From positions 33,327,393 through 33,391,392 of the forward strand of contig OX388350.1 of the NCBI GenBank assembly GCA_947579665.1: a stretch of 64,000 nucleotides of DNA. Direction: 5' to 3'. Position 1 is the stretch's first letter; each line of letters begins with the position of its first letter. This DNA is from Sympetrum striolatum. Taxonomy: Eukaryota; Arthropoda; Insecta; Odonata; Libellulidae. Shown one piece after another: positions 23,501 to 35,481 of this stretch. The notes beneath the pieces are model-generated. The model was not told where the DNA came from and did no database searches. It saw only the letters and a list, made by a program, of their open reading frames with translations. A program made the translations under genes and the position numbers.

Positions 23501-25879
23501 TATTGTAAACATTTTTTTCACTCATTCATATGAAGAAAAAGGGATGTATAAATAGTAGAATATTAATAAAATGTATATATTTAATGATAACTTCGATCCC
23601 TCTTTTTAAAAGAAAAAATCAAAAACTTCTAAAATATGTACAATGCTGTTATTATCGTTAATAAGGTTAACAGATTTCTGAAAACCTTCATTGACTGAAT
23701 GTAAAATTATTTATTTTCTTTTGTTGTTTCCTTTAATTTGAGTAATATTTTCTTACTATTATTATTTCTTGCTTTATACTATTAATATTTTTCTGCTGCG
23801 AGTCTAAGGAGACATTTTACCCTATTTTTGAATAAAGATGCTGTTGAATTGCATCTAATGTAAATGCAGATATAAGGAGATTAATAGTTTCCTGCTACGG
23901 TGCTGTAATGTTTGTGATTGTGACAATTTTTATTAGTCCTCAGAAATTTGATGAAGAAAAATGTCTACATCATTGACTTTCCATTGGTGTGGTAAATGGC
24001 TGTGATAATATGAAAATCACTGAAGTATGGTAGGTGCTGAATATACTTATTATATTGGTTATTTCTCGTCGAATGCTATGAAAAATGTTTTTTATATAGT
24101 CGCCGTAATGTGCTTACATTGATGTTCACTACTTGTATCGTATTTTGGCTCTGTAGAAAAAGTAAGAGTAACTCTCTCCTCATCAAGCACATCAAGCCCT
24201 CAACACTGCTTTAGATTGCAATAGGTGAAGGGAATTTGGATGAAACGAGTAGTAGCTAATACGTCAGAGTTTGTGTGTATTTCAATGTCTGCTATGATGA
24301 ATTTCCTTCAAGGAAGTGCCTTTGTGCATCCGACACTTTTCTTTTTTCTCCCCCGATCGTTTATTCAAATATACTAGGACCATTGTTGTTTTTTCCATCG
24401 GACACGGTTTACGGGAATGCCTCTCTTAGATAGGCCATCGTCGCTAACAAATTAGCTTCGTTTATCTCCCGGGGAAGGTCGGGGCCTTCCAACAGGCCAG
24501 ACGCTCCTGATCACGGTTTTTTTTCCGTCTGGCGAGCCTTTTTTACGTAACTCATTTCCCCCGAGGCGATCGGGAGACGAAAAAATAATTTCCAACCGCT
24601 ATCAACTCGGCATATCTCCGAGATGCAAAAATCTCTCCCCTTTTAAGAAGTTCCGCTCGACTTTTTTTGTTTCTTCTCGAGTGCATTCGGAGAAAGAACG
24701 CGTTGTGGGGTTCCGTGATTTCTGGGGTGACTTCGGGAAGGTCGTTTCCCCTCATAATTATCAGTGGCGTACGCTGCTTCGGATGTAAGAACGGGTGGCC
24801 CTTATCGATCGATATGAGTGTTTTAGGCGACGAGGTCTTCGACATTGAAACTGACTCGAAATAGCTCGATTTGGACTTTTTTATGGGCTTGAATCTCCTC
24901 ACAAGGTCAGCAGAGGTTGGGCCGGATTATTTCGGGGAAATTTTTTCGCGAATTCATTTTGGGAACATGACATTCAATGCGGATTTCTAAAACGAAGAGG
25001 TATAGATGTGGGGATATAGTTGAAGTAATTAGAGGATTAGATATTGAGCCTCGGTTTGCTGGTGACTATATCTTGTCTACTAAATGTCAACTTAGTCATT
25101 CAATTAAAATAGCATCTTAATTTGTATTTTAGCGTTCTATGGTGCTTGTATAGGCTATCAGTGCTGTATCTTGAATATCGCTGTCTTCTTTTGCAGTATT
25201 TTAAGAACAAAGCATACAATTACTTACAAAGAAAGGATAATTATCACAGTTTTTGCTGGTTATTTACGCAAAGCTAAAATATTTAGTTTGGATTTTCTTA
25301 TGTTTAGGCTTTTGGATACATCGTATTATTAGGAAATCGACATCATGTTGATATTTGTCAATATTACACTGACATTTAAAGGATAGAAAAGGTTAAATGG
25401 AAGATTAGACGTCCTAATTTCTATTGTCCCTTAGAAAGACATGTGTATATATGTATGTATATTTTCATCGATTTTTATTTCAGTATCTTATTGATGTTCA
25501 AAAGATATTTGTTAGGTTTTATATCCATATTACATCCATCTTACACCGAATCATTAGAATGTGAATTATAAAATTCGAGAGAAGAAACAGGAAAAACTTT
25601 TCATACGAAATGAAATACTATTTTTATTAAAACTACAAAATTTTTCTCGTATTGACTGGGACAAGTATGTCTTAGTATGGTACTTTACAAAGTTTTAATA
25701 AAAGTAGGATTTAATTTCGTATTAGTTTTTTTTTTATTTCTAGGTTTGACGACATGGAATACTACGAAGTTACTCGCCAGTTAGCGGATTTTATGAAATT
25801 TAATTGTTCTCATTTTGTTTCATTAAAAAATTCCTAGTTTCTTATAATCAGTACTGAAATTTACTAACATACGATAGCT
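20513..25879. other. No gene seen; islands near 21400-22270 and 24340-24950
   Basis: The stretch is 5.4 kb long. The 21.4-22.3 kb island is open for 126 codons on the plus strand (21406-21786) and for 90 or so in other frames. No domain is recognisable. A loose direct repeat of about 47 bp (TTCTA then a GTGCTA phrase) lies at about 23146-23240. At 24500-24535 CCAGACG and CGTCTGG form a small stem. The remainder is AT-rich. Confidence 0.4.
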
Positions 25880-25994
25880 GAATAGCAAGAGAAGCAAGGA
25901 TTGCGAAGGAAGGAGAGAGAAAGAGATGGACGAAGATGGAGAGTAAAGAGTAAAGCGATTGAGAAACAGAGTAATGGAGAAAGAGGAGGAGAGG
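25880..25994 (+). other. Polypurine tract of about 115 bases
   Basis: The plus strand is almost entirely A and G, with scattered single pyrimidines. It changes after 25997 to a C/T-rich segment of about 50 bases. It is not a simple repeat. Such strand asymmetry is compatible with triplex-prone DNA. The plus-strand frame that starts at 25901 (171 codons, the longest in the window) begins with R-K-E-R-E-R-type sequence because of this tract, which argues against it being a real protein. Confidence 0.7.
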
Positions 25995-26836
25995 CTTTGC
26001 AGACACCCTGTCCTCCCATCGTGCTCCTCCTCCAGCCGCCTTTTTATCTCACTAGAGGTCACCTTGGTCGGAGCGTAAAACCCGTGGTTATCTCTTCATG
26101 TGCAGCAACTCTTCTTTATAAGGACGACACCATCTCGAGCGAGACTTCGATTTTTTTCCCTCATTTCTCCCTCGTCTCTTCTAAAAGTCCCTCCGTACGT
26201 AATCCAGTCGCCGTGCGCTATGTTATTGTTTTATGTTTCCATGTCAATTCCGAAGTGGAACATGTCCGAGGGATTACGCTCCGTACTTTATGGGGGATGT
26301 CTCCGACGTCGAAGGCTTCGGATTTGCCCTTTGTGATGGGTCGCGGATTAGATTGGAGTTTTGCGGCGGTTTGGTCATTTATTTGCCTTCTGTGTTTATC
26401 CAAGAAGAAGACATAATAAGCTACACTAACAAAGCTGTAATTTCAGTTATGTAACATATTTTGTGGTAAATGTAGATAATGGTCTGCAGACTCTTTCAGT
26501 ACTGTTTTAGAATATTAGCCACTACTTAATTGTTAATAATAGAGTCATTGCAAGCGATGAGTTGGTTTAATTCGACGAATATTAATTCAATGAATTACAG
26601 AAAACGTTGCGAGCAAAAATGGAGCGAAACATTCAGATTGAGTTCACTGTGGTTTACATTTGATATATTTATTCAAAAATAAAGAAATATTAACAAAATA
26701 TACTTCGTTCTGTTCCGATAAAATATTAAGATTTGAGAAATTCCGTGTGGATGCTTCTCAAACTTGTTTGTAAGTTATAGGTATTTGTTGTTATATTATA
26801 AATAATAAATAAAAAATCTGATGTGGCCAGCACATG
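25995..26836. other. No gene seen; GC island (about 25995-26400) then AT-rich DNA
   Basis: The island is open in several overlapping frames on both strands (61-171 codons), none recognisable. From 26430 onward the sequence is plain AT-rich DNA up to the terminal inverted repeat at 26837. Confidence 0.4.
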
Positions 26837-27028
26837 ACTTTCTCCATATATAAGATGTAAATATTTATCTACGACAGTATTTTCGAACTCTATATTCAAC
26901 CTAAACTTGGAAGATAAATGATTAATTTATATCATATTATATTTTACTTCACAAACATTATAAATAATGTTTTTTTGGGATATGTTCGATGAAAAACGAT
27001 AAATAGGCCTTTCACCCCAGCTCCCAGT

Positions 27029-27663
27029 GCGCTCACCACGTACATAATCTGCAACTTCCGGTTTATCAGTATTTTACAAATAACTCCTACACAATCAGTG
27101 GTACAGAAATATGTTTCATACAAAAGTCATAGTAAATTTTATTTTCTAAAACTTTTATAAGAAATAGTATATTCCTAAATATCATATTTATGGAGATATT
27201 TTGAAAACCTGAAATGAGCTTTGAAGAGTGAAGCTCGACTTCCGGTTAACCGATTTACTTCAAAATCTAATCAACTCTAACGGCATCAACCAAAATACTA
27301 TACATGAAATTTGGTTGTGATCCAACAAACATTTTTTATGTTAGAGCGCCCACAAAGTACATAATCAGCTACTTCCGGTTGATCAGTATTTCACGAATAA
27401 CTCCTAATCAACCGGTGATACAAAAATATGTTAAATACAAAAATTATAGTAAAAGACATTATCTAAAACTTTTATAAGGCGTACAATATACCTATATATC
27501 ATATTTATGGAGATATTTTAAAAACCGGAAATGAGCTTTGATGATTGAAACTCGACTTCCGGTTTACCGATTTACTTGAAAAACTAATCAACTCTGACAG
27601 CACACACCACAGTACTATATATGAATTTTGGTATTGATACGACCAATAGTTTTCACGTTAGAG
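27029..27663 (+). repeat. 317-bp tandem repeat (two full units plus a truncated third)
   Basis: GTACATAATC starts at 27040 and 27357, and GAGCGCCCA starts at 27344 and 27661. Both pairs give a period of 317. The units share CTTCCGGTT, ATATTTATGGAGATATTTT, GAAATGAGCTTTGA and CGATTTACTT, with scattered substitutions. The third unit breaks off after about 15 bases into the CA tract. Confidence 0.9.
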
Positions 27664-27673
27664 CGCCCACTGT

Positions 27674-27679
27674 CACACA

Positions 27680-27711
<32 letters not shown>

Positions 27712-27719
27712 TACACACA
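27674..27719 (+). repeat. (CA)n microsatellite with two CATA interruptions
   Basis: About 22 CA dinucleotides are interrupted by T near 27686 and 27712. The tract replaces the body of the third 317-bp unit. Confidence 0.95.
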
Positions 27720-27846
27720 GACATCATTCCGAAAATGGTCAAAACGTGTTCTAGGGACCCCAAAACATATATTTCCGTTGAAATCTCGAAGTCGATTTTT
27801 TTCATGAAAACAATACTTTCTCTATACTTCGTATATGGAGAAAGTA

Positions 27847-27945
27847 AAAAGATAGTCGAAACCACTCCTGTCAGTTCATAGATTTTCTATTTTGAAAAAG
27901 ATAGTCGAAACCACTCCTGTCAGTTCATAGATTTTCTATTTTGAA
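27847..27945 (+). repeat. Perfect 49-bp tandem duplication
   Basis: GATAGTCGAAACCACTCC starts at 27851 and again at 27900. The full 49-bp unit, ending in CTATTTTGA, is repeated without a visible mismatch. This implies a recent event, or an assembly artefact, immediately outside the right end of the 1-kb element. Confidence 0.9.
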
Positions 27946-30353
27946 CTAGATTATACCTAACCAATTCTTAGAAATCGGAATGTATAAAAATAACTATTTT
28001 TTCTGTCACCTCTTGAGATTATATGCTACATGTTAATTACTCTTAGATTTGAATCAAATATTTTTCTTTAGATAAAGAAAAGTAATTATATTTATTAACT
28101 GCAGATCATGATCATAGAGTTTGTTTTTACCTCTCTGAAATTCCTTGAGGATGTAGAGATATTCCTAATTAGCTTTTAATTACTTTATTGTCATTAATAT
28201 ACTTCCTTATATTGCTTCTTGTCAATAGATCCTCACAAAGTACAGTATGTTTTAGTTGTTTCAATTATTCTTTTAGTTCCCATCGTCGTTCATACATTTG
28301 CTTTTTACATCATATTCGCCCTCTTCTATTATTTGGTTTTTCGTAAATAAATCCACGAAGTCCCTTCACTACCCTTTACTTAGCCGATCTTTCAAATACC
28401 TCGGAGAGTAGTCAAATAATCCAGAATGATTGCTTTAACTATTTATTTGCGGCTGGAGCAGTATATATAGCGCTTATGCATCGCACTATCTTTTTCTCCA
28501 GCTTTTGTCGTAGCGAAGTGAACTCTGAAACGATGACGTCATCGCCTTCGAGTTTTTCCTTTATCTCTCTTCTCGGCCGTCGCAGATATATTTCCATACG
28601 TGACGAAACTTTCATACGAGGCGGGATACTCCTCTCTTTTGCATCTGATAGGAAAGGGGATTCCTTCCACTTTATGCCTAAGCCCTTTCATCATGATCTC
28701 TATCGTGATGAGGTTATTGAAATTCTCAATCGAGATATCCATTTTAATGGTTCTATTTGCATCTACTGTAGATAATATGCGATCGAAGGTTCAAGAGCAT
28801 AATTTTTAATAGATTATAGAATGTATGGATTCAGAAGCTAACTTTAATACAGATGAAATCTAGATGATCAGGCGTTACTTTGTGGAAAGCCATTTTAGAT
28901 AATGTTTTTATTCATTATCTATCTTTAATACAGAACATAAGTTTGAAATTGGAATAAAATATTGTCATTTGCCACCTTGATTTGATTTCCTTCTACACTA
29001 GTCAGAATTAGTGTTGCTTTTTCTACCTCTCAGTAGTATGTTAACTTTGATTTACTTGCCTAGTTCTGGATATAATGATGTAATATGGAACTTCGATTCG
29101 CAACAAGATCATCAATTTAATACTTAAACTGATGCTGGTTCTTTATTCATGCATAAATCAAGCTATTTGATTCTTATGCATATCCTGTATGGGACTTTTG
29201 ACAGACTTCTTCGTTGTTGATTTGACCCTAACATCGCCAATTTCATTAATTACACTAATTTTTGACTAAATATCCAAGTTATTGGAATTGATTGGATAGG
29301 ATACAGTTCTTAAGTTTGTGACTAAGGAAACTTTTCAGGTATGAAGTATTCAAGAGATATAATAAACTTAAAAAGTACGAACTCTGGGATTTAAACTACG
29401 ATTTAAACATTTATTTTAACTTTACCCTGCTTTAAATGTAAATTATTTTCTCATTTAAAAAAACACTACTACTTAATAATAATTTAAAATTTTTTCGCAC
29501 TCGTAAGCTGGATTCCAATTAATTCACTTAAATAAAAATTGAATGAACAATGTCGTAATTAAAAAATCAACATCACATTTCAAGATATCGAGCTTTGCAA
29601 GTTCCCTATCTTCCAGGGATTGTTATATTGCCCAGCTTTTACTGACACGATCACTAGCTACCCTATGTTCAATTGCATGTCGTTAGGTAACGTCTGAAAC
29701 TTGTAGATTGGCGCCCGGTCTCGACGAAGGGACGCAACCCAAAGAAAAAAAAGCATCACGGCACGCGTAAGTCCTTTTCCATCCAATTCAGACGGACTTC
29801 CGCAATAGGACGGCGTTCGGATAAGTTTTTTTAATCCGAAAGGGGGAATGGAAATTGTAGGACAGATTGGTTCTTTTTCCCCCTCTGCCATCCGATGCAA
29901 TTACCCGCCGAGATAACCGGGATTGGAGCGGACAAGCGGAGGTGCAGCCATAGACTATCGGAGGGAATTTTTGCCGCTGTTTGACAAGCTTCCCCTTACC
30001 CCAAGATAAGGTATCGGTCGCCTCGTTTAGGAAAATATTATTTTTTGCCGCCACAAACAATCCCCCTTCCCTCGTCGTGGTATCGCGTCGGAGGTGTCAG
30101 GACGTCTGTTTGCACCACGGTGCGTGCGCGTGGGAGTGTGAAAGGATGACGTAAAAAGGTTTGGCAAATTGCTTTCTTATCCTCCTTTTCCCCCAGACGA
30201 TTTCTGCATCGAGCTTCGCTTTCCCCCCGCCGCAGACGGTGATGGCGCTGCGGTCGTTCACAGGTTTCCCTCGGCGGGGATTGGAAGGATGGTCTTGCGG
30301 GGACAATTTTGCTCCACCGTCTTTCGTTGTTGGCCATCTTTGAAATAAATTAA
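27946..30353. other. No gene seen; islands near 28470-28760 and 29690-30330
   Basis: AT-rich DNA with two CpG-containing islands. The second is open for 90-100 codons in overlapping minus-strand frames with no recognisable product. A small stem, TAGATAAT and ATTATCTA with a 10-base loop, lies at 28896-28921. Confidence 0.4.
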
Positions 30354-30389
30354 ATAAAAGTGTAAGAATGCATTTACTTACACTTTTAT
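30354..30389. repeat. Perfect 13-bp hairpin
   Basis: ATAAAAGTGTAAG (30354-30366) is matched exactly by CTTACACTTTTAT (30377-30389) around a 10-base loop. It lies 2 bp from a second, longer foldback. It is too AT-rich, and lacks the G/C stem plus U-run, to be called a terminator. Confidence 0.85.
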
Positions 30390-30391
30390 TT

Positions 30392-30480
30392 ACGATCACG
30401 TGGTAGATGTCTATCCATATCTAATCACCAACAATGAATTTACTTAGTGATTAAATATGGATTATCTACCGCTTGATCGT
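30392..30480. repeat. 89-bp foldback with arms of about 35 bp
   Basis: ACGATCACGTGGTAGAT at the left matches ATCTACCGCTTGATCGT at the right with two mismatches. Inside, TCCATATCTAATCAC matches GTGATTAAATATGGA with one mismatch. Three unpaired bases separate the two helices on the left side. With the adjacent hairpin it may form a 127-bp MITE-like unit. Confidence 0.75.
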
Positions 30481-31095
30481 TTTACTTCTTTGAAAAAGTC
30501 GTTTCGGAGGCATTTCAATTACTTGAAGTCTTGACTAGCTATTGCTTGTAGAGGGAAATCTATGCAGTTTTTATTATTATGTCAAACGTATTTGAGATTC
30601 ATAATTCTATGATTTCCCTTTCATTATTCCATTTTAGAATATAATCCATTGATGTCCATCTTTATGTATGGGTTGAAAATGGAGAGGATGTCGCTGACTT
30701 CTTAATTGATTTTCATCGTTAATTATAACTGTACTAAATTTAAAGGCCATGCAGTGGAAAAGCTAGTGTGTCTGATAGATTGCAATGAATCAAATTCTTA
30801 ACTAATTTCTTGCTTAATTAGCTTTAGTTTATCCAACAAAGCTACTTGAACAGAAAGAGAGATAGAAATAAAAAAGATGTACAAATATTTAGAACATGAA
30901 TTCATGTAAAATATATTATTTATTAGATGGACTAGAAATTTTTCCCTAAATCATTCACGTTATTTTTTTTAAAACCTTAGTTTCCATACAAAACAGTCGG
31001 TCAGTACGACTAAATCCGGTATAAAATAAGAAGCAAGGTAAAAACTTTATTGTCAAATACATCCATCAAAACAGTAAAAGAAATATTATGATTTT
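30481..31095. other. No gene seen; AT-rich
   Basis: Plain AT-rich DNA, with no island, tandem array or open frame above 60 codons. Confidence 0.5.
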
Positions 31096-31450
31096 ATATT
31101 TACATTTACATTTAAGCACCGCAATCCACCAGTGGCGCGTGGCAGGGGGTTTAAAACACCGGCATCCATAACTAACCTGAAGAGGTATTAGCTTCTCTAA
31201 TACTTCTCGGGAAAAACGACCAAAATTAACTATCTGTTCTAGCAAACACTTCCCTGTATCACTTTTTTGTTTTCTCCCGAAGATCGCGGAAGTTTATAAC
31301 TGGGATAAAATTTTCAGTTATCTCCTCCCCGAAATCGTTAGTGATAAATTTATCAAAAAGCTTCCGTCGATTCTCAAGTCTTCTATTACAAAGAGAGTTC
31401 CATCCGAGGGATTCTATCATTTTGATTTGTATTTGGAATAAGGAATGGAA
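31096..31450 (+). mobile_element. Dispersed insect-type repeat, copy 1
   Basis: TTTACATTTACATTTA is followed by CCGCAATCCACCAGTGG, GCGTGGCAGGGGGT, a GGGAAAAACGACC phrase and, farther on, GAGGGATTCTATCATTTTGA. The order of these phrases matches an abundant repeat that I recall from several insect genomes (CCGCAAGCCACC, GCGTGGCGGAGGGT, GGGAAAAACGAC, CCAGGGATTCCCATTTGA). This is knowledge of the family from memory, not a search. The class is uncertain. No protein is encoded. Confidence 0.55.
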
Positions 31451-34309
31451 GGAGAATGATACTGGTATGAAATACCCTGGTGTCAGTTGCTCCATCGATT
31501 AACCTTGCACCCCTAAGGTCATTGAATTAGACTAAGCAAATATTTTATTGCGAAATACTTCTTTGTACGTCATTCAGTAAGGTAATGGATTTAATTTATT
31601 TTTATAGGAACGATAATGGGAACCCATTGAAACTTTCATTTTTAAGAGAATTATCTCATTACGGAATACGAAAAGAAAAATTATCATTGTTATTTTTGGT
31701 AAAGCTGTAATTGTATTTTTTCTGAAAAGTTTCCTCTCGTTTTATCTTAGCGTCTCCACTATTTTAAATTAATTTGACACTCACAACATCGATAGATACG
31801 TAAACGGCTTGAATACGAATTGCGTCAGAATGTCTCCATTTAAAAAATCTTATTATTCAGATCGAAATTTCGCCCTGACGTACCAAGAAAAAAATGAGGT
31901 TACCGTCTCTTTCCCGGAAACAGTTTTTCGCTCGATACACAGCAGGTTACGTGCACGGGTTGGGATAAGGATCGCGTTGCTATGCATCCTTAGCAGTGGA
32001 TATCTGATTTCCAATTCATTTGAAAGTCCGCGAACCTAAGTTCTCCTCGGCAACAGGAGCCCAGATATGCCGGCGATTTTTTTGCCCCCCCTCTTGGCCC
32101 AGAGTGCATTCACTGCGAGGGAAAAACTTTCGTTTCCTTATGTCTCCGCATGTCACTCTTTCGAAAGGAGAGTATTAGCGAAGGGTTTTATCCGTGAGTA
32201 AATCTCCCGCAGAAAATAGGAGAGGCCTGTTTCGAAATCGCTTCCCGGGTAGGTATCAGCATCCGCCCGAGGAGATTGAGAAAATGCAGCTTTTTAAATG
32301 CACTTCCTCTGTGTCCTTCGATGCATTTCGAATCGAAATTGCAAGACTGCATCAACGCTCTGGGCGCTTACGAATTCACGCGGTGGGCTAACCTTGCCGG
32401 CTGTATAATGCAATTGGGAGTTTTCCCCATGTTGGCACATAACGGGAAATTTAAATTCTGTGAAACAAAACTCCATAATATTTGTTGTATCTACTATTAA
32501 ATTTATCCCACGAAAACGTTAGATTTATCTTATGACATAGCTAATATATTCTGTAACAAAAGTTAGTATACTTTGGTATCTAAACTTTACGCAAAACTTT
32601 ATTTTTAATAGTTCACTGCTCTTTCTTCCTTGTCTATTCTATTATTCATGTATTCTCTAATTTGTTGCACCTGGAATTTATCGCTTGATTCCTTCGTTGT
32701 ATTTTTAGTTTACCCAACATGAATATAAAAATTTGAGGGCTAACTGAATACTGCAACAAAAGCTACAAAATAATTAAAAAAAGTAAATTCAATAAATGAC
32801 AACATAACGAATCAACACATCTGAAATGTATACAAATATTGTTCTAAATTCAGTGTAAACTCTACTTATCCTCATAAAGCGAGTTCTTTACATAGCTGAT
32901 ATTTAAATAGTTTATTACGTTGCGCAAATTCTATCGAGGAATACGTGGAGGATTGACACTAATAATGCATTCCAAGATAGAATTCTAAGGAGTTGTAGAG
33001 GGTTCATTGTAAATCACATATGGTCATTAATAATTTGTGAAAAAATTACATATGTGTGTAAAAGAGAGATATTTTGCGATAAGGCAACTCAGACACACAT
33101 TTTGGTTGATTGCATTTCTAATTCGGTACCACATCCTTTATGGTTAGACAACCCCGCTTCACGTTAACCAAATTCGACTTTGATCTTTGGGAGAATTCAT
33201 GCTCTCCTCGTTGAAATCTTATTCTGAAAAATAATTTTATACCTTTTGGTTTCGTGCCCCCATTTCAAGATAGGAATGATTCTTATTCCAACTTCATGTT
33301 CCTTACTCACTGAGCAATTCGGGGACTAAATCCAAACTTTTAATTCAAGGATATTCGCTCTCGAGACAGGTTAGACTCTATCTCGAAAAAAGAACTTGAC
33401 CTGCCTCGAAGTTCTTTCTGTCTTCTCCATAGATCGCAGTCGCATTCGAATTTCCAAGTAATTCGATTTTCTAACCAGACCTCGCTGCAGTTCTTATGCA
33501 TACGACGCTACCGGTGTATTTTATTTGAGCTCGATGGGAATAGAAATGGAAAACTTTTCGTGCATCGAAAGGGCGACTCGATTGAAACTTGGGATCCCAA
33601 GTATTGTCGTCGCATTGGTTTTTCACAGGATCCCATTTCCCGATTTCAAAACTCTATGTTAATCCTCATTCTATTTTGAACTCCGTATAATTTGGATCCA
33701 TCGTCGTTTTTATCAAATTTATCATTTTAGTGGCAACTAATGCGTTATCTGTGTTACTTACTCAAGATTATTAATTTCTGGAATTCCTTGGCCTTTTATC
33801 CACAATTACTGAGGAATTAAGGCTCGTTGATCGTGTATTTGATTACGTTTGCTTTCAGACGTATATTAATGATTGAATTTGCATACATCATGCTCTTATA
33901 GCTTATTATATTCGGTTACTATTATGTTTTATGTCATGTGATATTATGTTAATATTAGGTCTATAATTTGAGTAATTGATTCGAAAGAAATATCGCCATC
34001 TTGGAATATGATTTTAATTTTACATAATTAAATTAACATAAAGTATTTAATTTAATATTTTCATGTCCACTCCTCCTTGGGATTTTTCCTAGGAGCACGG
34101 CATTATCGCGCTAAGTCTCCTTTCACCTTTCCTTTTAATAGAAATTTAAATTTATTTTTTGTTTTTGCCTCACGAATCGTTATTGTGAGGGAATATAGAA
34201 CGTGATAGAAGACATAGTGATTGTTAAATGAAGATTATATGATCTATGTGAAGGGACATAAAAATTTCGTGAGTTATTTATTAATTTAGGGCAAATAAGA
34301 TGAGATGAA
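31451..34309. other. No gene seen; islands near 31800-32400 and 33100-33680
   Basis: Open frames up to 76 codons occur in the first island and none above 60 in the second. AAACTTTCG-like and GAGGGAAAAAC phrases recur in the first island, as in other islands. The remainder is AT-rich. Confidence 0.4.
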
Positions 34310-34378
34310 CAGGCATCTTGTGGGAGGCCAAGGCCTGCACCGGGCTGTAGTGGCAAAGAAGAAGAAGATGAGATGAAG
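34310..34378 (+). mobile_element. LINE 3' terminal fragment with an (AAG)n tail
   Basis: GGGAGGCCAAGGCCTGCACC, then GGGCTGTAGTGGCAAAG, then AAGAAGAAG. I recognise this order as the 3' end of a non-LTR retrotransposon type common in insects, which ends in a GCTGTA phrase followed by AAG repeats. Only about 60 bp is preserved, so the copy is drastically 5'-truncated. The clade cannot be told from this fragment. Confidence 0.55.
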
Positions 34379-35410
34379 GAGAATTAAATTGATAAAAAAA
34401 CGGATAACTTGGAAGTAATAATTTTTATTGGGCTGCAGAGGAAAATGTTAAAGGGCCTCGGGTTGGATACTCATGGTATGAAGTAGTCGAAGTTTATCAA
34501 AGTCCGTAAGCCTAAAGAGACTCTCAGCTTTGATACAAACCTACGTAGAACCGTATCCATTCTTCAGTGCTATAGACGTTGTAGCAAATGCACAAAGCTT
34601 CATTTACGTAATCCTCTAAGCCTTTTTGTTCCCCCGTCTGCTTCTATTTAGCCTTGACTTTATGCGGTCACCTATCCAGCGACGGAGTGGAAAATTTTCC
34701 CTGTGAATCTATCTTTTACTCCAACTTTCCCTACTTTCGAAATCCCCTCGCTCGCCTCTTATAAATGCATCTCCGCAGTCTCTTTTATTTCCTCATAAAA
34801 TCCTCAAGGATGTCTCGTTTTTTCGCTCACCTTCTTTGTTTCTCTATTTAGACAGCGTCTTTTTCTTCCCCTCTTCCCTTCCTGTTTATTTCGCTTTGTT
34901 AGCGGTGCGTGCTATCCGCGATTTTCCTCATCGCAGCGGTAATTGTAGGCCGGCGCTTAAAAATCCGGTTTAGCGATTTCGATCATTTTCATGTTTTTAG
35001 CGCTCATCTGCATCATCCCATTCCATCTGTCAATGAATATCAAGCGATAGGGTCCATTGCCTATTGGGATTTAAGTTTTTCGTAATGTTTTGCGGGGCTG
35101 CTTTAAGGTCAGAGGCAAGTTAAGTCAATGCGAAAGTCAAATATTGTCTGGAGTAAATTTTTTTATCACATTAAATTTATAAAGTTTGACCCCCATTACA
35201 TTGGCCGGCCCCAGCCGTATTGGTTTAGGGGCCCGCATTAATTTCAACCATAAATTTTGCATTAAACACCTTGAAAATAGGACGGTATGCCCGATTTCCT
35301 TCTTTAGAATCGCTTTGGTTTCACTTAATGTGCTGTTTCCGCTACAATTTACTTTATTATATTTTATGAGTCTCCCACGTCATTACAGCCGGAATTGTCC
35401 TCAACTTTAA
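34379..35410. other. No gene seen; diffuse GC island (about 34600-35400)
   Basis: Pyrimidine-rich, CpG-containing sequence with one 74-codon frame of no recognisable type. It ends at the interleaved stems that start at 35411. Confidence 0.4.
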
Positions 35411-35481
35411 TTATAAAACGATTAGATAAATTTAAAATTAAGATACCTAATCGATTTATAATTAATCTTAATTTTAAATTT
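35411..35481. repeat. Two interleaved inverted repeats (A-B-A'-B')
   Basis: Stem A: TTATAAAACGATTAG (35411-35425) pairs with CTAATCGATTTATAA (35447-35461), 14 of 15 positions. Stem B: AAATTTAAAATTAAGAT (35428-35444) pairs perfectly with ATCTTAATTTTAAATTT (35465-35481), 17 bp. Because the halves alternate, the two stems either exclude one another or form a pseudoknot. The sequence is AT-rich, but a perfect 17-bp match is notable even so. Confidence 0.8.

Larger units (their letters stand above)
26837..27845. mobile_element. 1.0-kb non-autonomous element with 14-bp terminal inverted repeats
   Basis: ACTTTCTCCATATA at 26837-26850 is matched perfectly by TATATGGAGAAAGT at 27832-27845. The right end also folds on itself (27815-27845), because ACTTTCTCTATA lies just inside it. 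The interior holds a 317-bp tandem repeat and a CA microsatellite and encodes no protein. The phrases of the interior resemble dispersed repeats that I recall from insects, but I cannot assign a class. The terminal inverted repeats favour a DNA element. Confidence 0.6.

Noticed and set aside
25901..26416. Longest open frame in the window (171 codons, plus)
   Set aside because: It begins in a polypurine tract, has open overlapping frames on both strands and no recognisable domain. Its length is within chance for a GC island.
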